NCBI GenBank assembly: GCA_016618085.1 | Contig: JABLTG010000293.1 | Span: forward strand, 1 to 12,442 | DNA length: 12,442 nt | From: Neovahlkampfia damariscottae | Lineage: Eukaryota > Heterolobosea > Selenaionea > Neovahlkampfiida > Neovahlkampfiidae | Direction of reading: 5' to 3' | Shown: positions 1 to 5,711 of the stretch, in pieces | Position numbering within the stretch: the stretch's first letter is position 1 | How the letters are laid out: every line of letters starts with the position of its first letter | Translations under genes and position numbers: made by a program | The notes under the pieces: generated by a model | What the model was told of the DNA's origin: nothing | Databases searched by the model: none | What the model saw: only the letters and a program-made list of their open reading frames with translations

Positions 1-876
1 TCAGATTCTTGAAGCATAAATTTAATTTCTTCATCTAAATATCCAAAAGAAGTACTATAACGTTGGTTTAACATTGTAAATTCTTTAAAGTTATTAAATC
101 CACTAAATGAATTCGCTTTTGTGATGCGCAATATTCCAGTTAATATTGATTTTTGAAGATATCCATTATTTTTGAGTGTTGAACTAAATAAATTTCTCAT
201 AAAACTTGTAACTTTTTCTAAATATTTTTGTTCATCTTTAACATAAGCCATTTGGAGAGGTGTATCGTATTCATCTATTAAAATAAAAACTCTTGTTTGA
301 TTTGAATATTTATAAAGCATTTCAGAGAGAAATAAAAGTGACCATGAAAGATTAGTTTGTTCTGTTTCACCATTGAGATACTTGTTAAAATCGTTTTTTT
401 CATAACTATCCAGCTTTGAAAGAAGATATTTGTGTTCTCTGTAAAGATTTTCAATAATATAGCTAAATTGTTGAAGAAAAGAGCTAAAATTATTTGTTGC
501 TAAATCTTTGAAGGTAATATAAATAATTGGATATTTTCCTTGATGTTCTTTCAAATATTTACCATCTTCAATTTTTGAAATCTTATAATCTTGAAATATT
601 CCTTTTGTTTTTTTGTCTAGAACAGAAGAAGCAAAGAAATTTTGTATCATTGACATATTAAGTGTCTTCCCACCTCCTTGGACGTGTAATTACAACTACT
701 TCTGATTTATCGTCTATTAATTCTTTAATCATTAAAGTTTTATCAACATAAAGAAACTTTTTGTTTTCAACAATCTTTCTAAAATCATCAACACCAATTG
801 GTGGTATCTTTTTGGAATAAAAATTAAATTTTTTGAAACGTAACAACTTGTTGAACTTATTCAAAAACATGATCAA
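1..876 (-). pseudogene. AAA-ATPase-like (PF09820-type) protein, frameshifted at the P-loop, runs off the left edge
   Basis: The first frame (876 to 658) carries the typical N-terminus of this family: a PIGVDDFRKI stretch, then FLYVDKT, then VVVITRPRR just before the expected P-loop. The frame then stops. The Gly-Lys-Thr of the P-loop and everything after it lie in the next frame, which stays open from about 671 to position 1. That frame holds the Walker B-like motif VFILIDEYDTPL (about 290-255), a hallmark of the family. In known members this ATPase-like region is often followed by a PD-(D/E)XK nuclease domain, which would lie off the left edge. The break is around 669-676, equivalent to two bases lost or one gained. 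The family is common in bacteria and expanded in some fungi, often as apparently mobile genes. I infer a decayed host or mobile gene rather than a virion gene. An assembly indel is the alternative. Confidence 0.85.
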
Positions 877-1826
877 TGAAAATTATTTGTTTCAAAAAAA
901 ATTTTACTTTTTTTGTAGAATTATTTCTTTTATTTTAAATTAGAAATCAATTTGACTAATTTTTGAACCAATAAACTCCGTACCAATCAAAGGTCTATAT
1001 CATTTTACGTTTGAGTTATTAACGACAGCCAAATGATTGGTCAATTCAATATCTGTTTATTCTATACATTCCCTTTCGAAATCTAACCTTTACATAATTT
1101 CTAAATTTTAACCTGAATGATTAGCAATGGTTTTTGATGTTGAAATGGGTGTGTGGCGGGAAGTTGTGAATAAAATAAATTTTATTTACAAAAAGACGGA
1201 AATTCAAAACCTGACGGTTTCTCTTCCAGCTTCGCCTTGAGCAATTTAATAACTCCAATCTAATTGAAACATTTAATTTATTACTTTAATTTACAATTAC
1301 CATATTACCAATTAAATTATAACAAAAAGGAATAAGATAAGGAAGTGGTAAAATGGTAAGGTGGTTTTTGGAATTTTATAAAAGTTTAAAAAAATGGTCA
1401 ATTTTACAGGAAAGGTTTAGATGGTCTAACCAACCTACCAAATGACCAGACAATAAAAAATGGTAAAAATAAATAATTGGTAATATGGCAAGGTGGTTTT
1501 AACAATTTTATAAAATATTAAAAATGGTTCAATTTTACAGGAAAAGATTCAGTTGCACTGACCAACCTGCCAGATGACCGGACAATTAAAACTGACAACT
1601 GAATGTCACCAACAATTATTGGGGTGTGGTAACTAAATGTTAGCAAAAAAATTTTTCGGAAAATTATTGTCCAACAGAAATGAAGGAAAATTGAAACTCG
1701 AGTTTGAAAAAATAACCAATCAAATTAATTTTCAATAAAATTCCAAATTGGGAATGTTTGTATAGTTTGAACATATAAAATTAAAACTACGTTCATAAAG
1801 ATACTTTATTAATTTTTAACAACTTT
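877..1826. other. 950-bp gene-free stretch
   Basis: I see no convincing coding frame on either strand here: stops are frequent and no known motif appears. The only clear structure is the imperfect 132-bp tandem duplication listed separately. A slightly less AT-rich patch lies near 1150-1240. No RNA gene or terminal inverted repeat was recognised. Confidence 0.6.
1345..1605. repeat. Imperfect tandem duplication, period about 132 bp, two copies
   Basis: Several blocks recur at a nearly constant spacing. GGTAAGGTGGTTTT at 1355-1368 matches GGCAAGGTGGTTTT at 1487-1500. CAATTTTACAGG at 1399-1410 recurs at 1530-1541. ACCAACCTACCAAATGACC from 1429 matches ACCAACCTGCCAGATGACC from 1561. Spacing is 131-132 bp, so this is one unit duplicated head-to-tail with later substitutions and a one-base slip. 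It has no coding potential. It could be two units of a longer satellite-like array or an old local duplication. Confidence 0.85.
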
Positions 1827-3015
1827 TTAATGCTCATTTTCTTCATTTTCAATATCTAGAACATCAATGTCTTCAATATCTTCTTCATCTTTGATGCATC
1901 CTTCAAAATCTTTTTCAACGTTTTCATCTAGATGACAAATTTCATTTTTATTGAAGTATTTTCGCAAAAGACTTCTCAATCTTGGCTCAAATACAACTTG
2001 ACAAATGTTACATTTCTTTTTATACTCATAAGTGAGGCAGTTTGGTTTTTCACCTTTTTTAGCTTCAATGGTGATCCATTCAATTGAAATAGATTTGATT
2101 TTGGAATTTCGTTTCTCCAAATAAGAGATTAACTCTAATGTGCAATTGTCTTCGGCACATTGTCCTACAATATCCAAAACTTTTGTTGAAGGATGATCAT
2201 CAAAAATAACCATAAGGAGAGGATTTCGGTGTTTTATTCCATCTTTACCATATTCTTCATTCAACTTTTCACCCAATTCTTTGGAAAATTCGAGTCGGTC
2301 ATCCTCACTTTTATTGGATGTTGAATATTTGTTCTTAAGACCTTCAACATATTTTTGTATTGAAGTATTATGCCCCTCAAGAATTTTCCGTTGAATTTCT
2401 TCTTTGGTGTGTTGAAGAAGACTACTGATTATTGGTATCATTATATCAGGGTTTGTTAGTAAGCTAAAATAAAAATCAGCGACCATATCCACTCCAGCAT
2501 CAACGTTATTGCATGAACTCTCAATTCTTTTCATTAACAGTTTCATATTTTTAACTTTTGATTTTATTTCAGCTTTCAATTTGACTTCACCATAGTTTTT
2601 AATTTTGTCTTTGAATTCGTTTTGGGATAAAATAATCTTGTAATATAGGTTTTGCTTTGACATTTGTCTAATAAAAGTTCTTCTTCTGATTCACGTTTTG
2701 AATAAACTAATTTTTCATTATCAACATTTGCTGTGATCCAACCGTTTTTATCAAAATTATTTTTAATTTTTTTTGGTATATGGATTAATATTCCAGAGAC
2801 TCCGATTATTTTTTTGTTTTTCTTTTTTCCATTTTCAAACTCAACTTCAATGTCCATAATCCAACACATTTGCTTGGTTTTTCTATTCCTTTTTTTTTGT
2901 CCTCTTTTGGTTGAAACCTTTTGTATTTAAAAAATACATCAGCAATTTGTTTTTCTTCCTCTGTTGGCTTTTTTTTGAGGATAAACGTGATTGTTGGTTG
3001 TTTGTTTTGTTGCAT
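1827..3015 (-). pseudogene. Unrecognised gene spread over three reading frames
   Basis: Three successive segments each look protein-like and abut in different frames: 3015 to about 2885 (begins MMQQNKQPTITFILKKK), about 2885 to 2670 (contains MDIEVEFENGKKKNKK), and about 2663 to 1827, 278 residues. The first change coincides with a run of nine A (minus strand) near 2890, and the second lies near 2665-2670. Both have the sense of one missing base. The last segment has an acidic C-terminus (EDIEDIDVLDIENEE), a CNIC pair with a nearby Cys-His that could be a remnant metal site, and a helical, lysine-rich first half. I do not recognise a family. Alternatives are that the 278-residue ORF, which has its own ATG at 2661-2663, is an independent intact gene, or that short introns separate the parts. 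Because the two changes are alike, a single gene with indels seems likelier. Confidence 0.5.
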
Positions 3016-3178
3016 CAAGTTGAAGTTATTTTTAGAAAAATTCCACCAATCACCTCAATTTATTCTGTTGAAAAATCGAGTTTGGAAATTAGGAACGAAA
3101 AGAAACATGACAATGAAAATTTTTATCAATAATGTGGCAATACACACTATCTTACTGATGGATTGAATGAATTTTAAA

Positions 3179-3211
3179 TTTTATTTTCAACTGAATTATT
3201 TGAAAATAAAA
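3179..3211. terminator. Hairpin, 12-bp perfect stem, 9-nt loop
   Basis: TTTTATTTTCAA (3179-3190) is the exact inverse of TTGAAAATAAAA (3200-3211). It marks the visible change from decayed left sequence to the viral-looking block, and it is followed directly by the 21-bp AT-rich box. By position it could be a transcript 3'-end signal, but no intact gene ends just before it. Confidence 0.5.
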
Positions 3212-3229
3212 ATATATAGTAATGATATA
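3209..3229 (+). promoter_or_regulatory. 21-bp AT-rich box, copy 1, upstream of the zinc-finger gene
   Basis: AAAATATATAGTAATGATAT plus a final A (3209-3229) matches 3521-3541 at 20 of 21 positions. This copy lies 36 nt upstream of the zinc-finger ATG. A related 17-nt version, differing mostly by A/T exchanges, is on the minus strand at 8549-8565 upstream of the ATPase gene. A viral promoter element is the simplest reading. Low complexity limits confidence. Confidence 0.5.
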
Positions 3230-3255
3230 AAAAATAGAAAATAATTTCTGATATT

Positions 3256-3268
3256 ATTATATAGAATG
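3256..3268 (+). promoter_or_regulatory. Start-proximal 13-nt element shared with the ATPase gene
   Basis: ATTATATAGAATG, ending in the start codon of the zinc-finger gene, is identical to the sequence that ends in the ATPase start codon (minus strand, 8554-8542). TATA-rich sequence directly before the ATG is seen at nearly every gene from here rightwards, as with late promoters of other large DNA viruses. This links the zinc-finger gene to the viral block. Confidence 0.45.
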
Positions 3269-3490
3269 GAAAATAACATTGACATACCAAGGAGCGAACC
3301 AATTGAAATTCCGAAAAGAAAAACAGAAAACATACAAGAATATATGAAAAATTACAAACAGATAAATAAAGATAAACTAAGGGAGAAAGCAAGAGAAAAG
3401 CATACTTGCGAACTTTGTGGTGGTAGATACACAAAAAGCGGTAAATATCTTCATTTGAAAACAAAGAAGCATCAAAAAATGTCAAATTAA
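3266..3490 (+). CDS. Small C2H2-type zinc-finger protein
   Basis: The 74-residue protein has an acidic, proline-containing N-terminus, a lysine-rich helical middle (IQEYMKNYKQINKDKLREKA) and one C-terminal finger. C48 and C51 (CELC) are followed by H63 and H69, giving C-x2-C-x11-H-x5-H. Small proteins of this build, with a charged helix followed by a single finger ending in KTKKHQK-like residues, are frequent in giant viruses and related elements. A nucleic-acid-binding role is inferred and no target is known. The start is supported by the TATA-rich box ending at the ATG. A perfect 9-bp hairpin begins at the last base of the stop codon. The gene is intact, unlike those on either side. Confidence 0.8.
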   Translation: MENNIDIPRSEPIEIPKRKTENIQEYMKNYKQINKDKLREKAREKHTCELCGGRYTKSGKYLHLKTKKHQKMSN

Positions 3491-3520
3491 ATTTTTAAAT
3501 ATATAAAATACTTAAAAATT
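3490..3520. terminator. Hairpin at the zinc-finger stop codon, 9-bp stem, 13-nt loop
   Basis: AATTTTTAA (3490-3498) is the exact inverse of TTAAAAATT (3512-3520). It starts on the last base of the TAA stop, and the next base after it begins the second 21-bp box. A hairpin 3'-end or polyadenylation signal is a reasonable inference by analogy with mimiviruses. Confidence 0.5.
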
Positions 3521-3541
3521 AAAATATATAGTAATAATATA
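3521..3541 (+). promoter_or_regulatory. 21-bp AT-rich box, copy 2, upstream of the BTB-like gene
   Basis: This copy differs from 3209-3229 at one position (A for G at 3536). It follows the hairpin 3490-3520 without a gap and ends 3 nt before the ATG at 3545. The hairpin plus box arrangement is therefore repeated ahead of two consecutive genes. Confidence 0.5.
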
Positions 3542-3544
3542 GTT

Positions 3545-4217
3545 ATGGAATTATTGACATTAAATTGCAGGGAAATAAAATTCAAGTTGATGATACAGTT
3601 ATTGGTCAGTCATCATATTTAAAAAGTTATCTTGAAGTAGTCCAAGAAGGTAAAATGAGTGATAAGAAGGGAGATGAAGTATATTTAAATTGTTCAATTG
3701 AGACAATGAATGAAATATTAGATTTAATTTTTTTGGGTGGTGGGTATTCAAATAATAGTAATGTTATAGGATTATGTGATTTTTAGGAATAGAATGCATA
3801 GAATACATCAATGAAAATGAAAAAAGCAAAGAAGATACTATTATCGAAAAAAATTGTCGATACATTAAATTGATCAATTGGTTAAAATATTGGCAGAAAC
3901 ACTATCATTTTCAGCCATATGAGTTTGATTCAATGATCAAAAATTATAGTGAAGGGATTGATTTAAATTATTGTTATATTGATATTTTAAAGAACCGAAT
4001 TTTAAAAAATAACAGAGAAATTTATATTTATGAATTAAAAGATCCAGAACATTGTCATCAAATTGATAAAAAATTTATAGAAATATTATTAAAAATATGT
4101 GAATATGAGTATAAAAATAACGCAAATTTCAAATCTTATTTGAATGGTGAATTTTGTCTAAATTGCTCACAGTTATTTAGCAATAAACTTGGAAAAGAAA
4201 AACAATTTTTAATGTAA
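3545..4217 (+). pseudogene. BTB/POZ-like protein gene broken by two frameshifts
   Basis: Three frames together read as one protein of about 220 residues. The first is a short MELLTLNC from the ATG at 3545. The second, from about 3568, begins GNKIQVDDTVIGQSSYLKSY and continues to SIETMNEILDLIF. The third, from 3783, begins LGIECIEYINENEK and runs to a TAA at 4215-4217. The middle part fits a BTB/Skp1-type fold: strand, 'VDDTVIGQSSYLK' helix, variable acidic loop, then 'L.CSIETMNEILDLI'. Both changes have the sense of one missing base, one near 3566-3570 and one at the T run 3780-3784. BTB proteins act as adaptors for cullin ubiquitin ligases or as dimerisation modules and are known in large DNA viruses; the role here is inferred. 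Recent decay or assembly indels would both fit. The promoter box and convergent end place it with the virus. Confidence 0.65.
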
Positions 4218-4219
4218 AT

Positions 4220-4250
4220 ATTAATATTATTTAATTAAAACAATATTAAT
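4220..4250. terminator. Hairpin between convergent genes, 9-bp stem, 13-nt loop
   Basis: ATTAATATT (4220-4228) is the exact inverse of AATATTAAT (4242-4250). It sits just after the BTB-like stop (4215-4217) and reaches the minus-strand stop at 4250-4252, so it could serve both converging transcripts. Confidence 0.5.
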
Positions 4251-4885
4251 TACAGATACATCAAACTTCCTCCAAATTTATTATTCTTAACCTTATATTT
4301 TGCCATTAAACCAGCACCATACAATACGTGATTAAAGAACCCACCAATATCAGTAACACCTTGTATGAAATTTTGTGCAAATGTTGGCAATGAACCGACC
4401 AAACTTTTGGCATCTTGCATCACAAATCCTTTAATTTCATTATTCATCATTCCTGAATTTTCAAGTAAATCATTAATAAATAATTGACAATTAGTTGAAT
4501 CCCCACGATATAAATACAATCTTTCTTTCCCAACAGCATTTAACGCTCTTTGGTGCATTTGATTAAGATTAAAAGGAACAACTTCCCGATAATTAGTAAG
4601 ATGAATTGATTTTGCTTTTTGATAACTTGATGGCTCAACCATATTGATGCTTAAAATCTCGTTTTTTTCTACCCTGACATATTGACCAGAAACTAATTTG
4701 CAAATCATAAATAAATGAAACATAGAATCGTAATTTAACTTTGATTTAGTTCTATCCCATTGTCCGAAACTTACAGCATTTAAAATTACATTAAATGTTT
4801 CTTGGATTGGTGTTTTACAAACTAAAATACTTTCAATAGATAGATTTCCAAAGTTTTCCAAAAAAGTTCTAATAAGGTGGTGCAT
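4250..4885 (-). CDS. Papain-fold-like thiol protein (permuted NlpC/P60 or LRAT-like), C-terminal part of a split gene
   Basis: Read from the ATG at 4885, the product is 211 residues. It contains a FLENFGNLSIESILVCKTPI block, then YDSMFHLFMICKL with a candidate catalytic His (about residue 57), RVEKNEI with an acidic residue (about 73), and STNCQLFINDLL with a candidate Cys (about 133). The order His, acid, then Cys in an N-C-x-x-F motif matches circularly permuted papain-fold enzymes. Such proteins hydrolyse or transfer acyl groups on lipids or peptides. The C-terminus (QDAKSLVG, VTDIGG, KFGGSLMYL) resembles uncharacterised Polinton/adintovirus virion proteins. The ATG lies inside the 3' end of the upstream ORF, one base out of frame, and the first residues (HHL) overlap the upstream APPY, so the two look like halves of one protein. 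A role in membrane penetration is inference. Confidence 0.65.
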   Translation of the reverse strand: MHHLIRTFLENFGNLSIESILVCKTPIQETFNVILNAVSFGQWDRTKSKLNYDSMFHLFMICKLVSGQYVRVEKNEILSINMVEPSSYQKAKSIHLTNYREVVPFNLNQMHQRALNAVGKERLYLYRGDSTNCQLFINDLLENSGMMNNEIKGFVMQDAKSLVGSLPTFAQNFIQGVTDIGGFFNHVLYGAGLMAKYKVKNNKFGGSLMYL

Positions 4886-5369
4886 CAACCCTTATTGGGT
4901 TTGTAATTAAACTCTTCACTCTATTAAATCTATTTTTAAATAGTTTAGCAACTGAATTGAATAAATTTCCACCTTTTAATTTTTCATCATAATTTTTTGT
5001 TAAGTTGAAAACATCAGGATAGTTATTAATTTTGATTTCATTGCCATTGTTATCAAGCAAACAATCAAAACATACGGTCAGATGTTCATTTAAATTATTT
5101 AAAACCTTTTCAACCACATCAATTGGATAAATGTGAAGAAACAAACCGTAATGTATATTATTTTTGTTGTAATGGTAAATATTCACAATTAAATCACATT
5201 CTTCATCATACATTTGCAAATAATTATTAAATTCTTGCAGTATTTTACAATCACTAAAATCATTTTTTGTTTGTTGAATAGATTCAGTTGATATAATATC
5301 AAGTTCTTTATCATTAATTGAAGTTGGTTTTTTTACAACAATATAATTATCAAATATTTCTGTATTCAT
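4869..5369 (-). CDS. N-terminal part of the split thiol protein, with GG cleavage motif and amphipathic segment
   Basis: The 166-residue product starts at the ATG 5367-5369 behind a TATA-rich stretch. The first 125 residues are acidic and of unknown fold. At residues 131-134 is LKGG followed by N, which fits the adenain consensus (M/I/L)-X-G-G|X. It is followed by a basic amphipathic stretch (NLFNSVAKLFKNRFNRVKSL), reminiscent of the membrane-active segment of adenovirus protein VI. The frame ends in APPY and a TAG at 4869-4871, while the homologous-looking continuation (RTFLENFG) is in the +1 frame. Together with 4250-4885 this would make a protein of about 370 residues. The pair may be a decayed gene, an assembly indel, or a recoded gene. 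Confidence 0.65.
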   Translation of the reverse strand: MNTEIFDNYIVVKKPTSINDKELDIISTESIQQTKNDFSDCKILQEFNNYLQMYDEECDLIVNIYHYNKNNIHYGLFLHIYPIDVVEKVLNNLNEHLTVCFDCLLDNNGNEIKINNYPDVFNLTKNYDEKLKGGNLFNSVAKLFKNRFNRVKSLITNPIRVDAPPY

Positions 5370-5373
5370 ATAT

Positions 5374-5393
5374 AATTAATATATATATTAATT
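5374..5393. terminator. Perfect 20-bp AT palindrome between two minus-strand genes
   Basis: AATTAATATATATATTAATT is its own reverse complement. It contains the stop codon of the small protein (5388-5390) and lies 5 nt upstream of the next ATG (5369), so it could combine a 3'-end signal with a start-proximal TATA box. Confidence 0.45.
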
Positions 5394-5708
5394 TCCCAAT
5401 TGTTTTTTTATTCTTTGATTCATTAATAATGCTAATTTTCTTTCTCCTTCATTTGGATTTTTAATGTTATGTTTAATTCTATTAGCTAAATTATTTTCAA
5501 CTTTCATAGTTGGTATAAAACCTCGTTTTTCATCTTTAAATTCATTTGGAAAATCATAAATTCCATCTTGTTGTTCAAGTTCAATATTACTTGCAATTTT
5601 CCAATCTAATTTTTGTTCATCTTGATAATTCATTCTTCTGTTATCTTTTGATTTTTTCATTGAACCACCTTCGATATCTATTTGACAGTCACAACCTCCT
5701 TTTAACAT
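5388..5708 (-). CDS. Small virion-like protein with two GG protease motifs, in frame with the upstream gene
   Basis: The 106-residue product begins MLKGGCDCQIDIEGGSM. Both LKGG|C (residues 2-5) and IEGG|S (12-15) fit the adenain consensus, so the first 15 residues look like a processed leader. The remainder is hydrophilic, helical and charged (DEQKLDWKIASNIELEQQDG; GERKLALLMNQRIKKQLG), without membrane segments. No family is recognised. The ATG at 5706-5708 comes one codon after the TGA of the 587-residue gene and is in the same frame, so it could be the C-terminal part of that protein across a leaky or mutated TGA. There is no TATA-rich box of its own before the ATG, unlike its neighbours, which favours dependence on the upstream ORF. 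Confidence 0.6.
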   Translation of the reverse strand: MLKGGCDCQIDIEGGSMKKSKDNRRMNYQDEQKLDWKIASNIELEQQDGIYDFPNEFKDEKRGFIPTMKVENNLANRIKHNIKNPNEGERKLALLMNQRIKKQLGN

Positions 5709-5711
5709 ATT

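Noticed and set aside
1169-1186. AATAAAAT-AA-ATTTTATT palindrome in the gene-free stretch
   Set aside because: Short, pure A/T and not next to any gene end; expected by chance in this composition.
2733-3166. Overlapping plus-strand ORFs with hydrophobic stretches that look like membrane segments
   Set aside because: They are antisense to lysine-rich minus-strand coding sequence, which yields Phe/Leu/Ile runs on the other strand.
3174-3485. 103-residue minus-strand ORF with hydrophobic, phenylalanine-rich composition
   Set aside because: It is the antisense shadow of the zinc-finger gene and its upstream AT-rich region; no start signal and no family features.
3780-3786. T-run at the BTB-like frame change as a programmed -1 slippery site
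   Set aside because: The gene has a second unrelated frame change near its start and only one slipping codon matches, so decay or an indel error is simpler.
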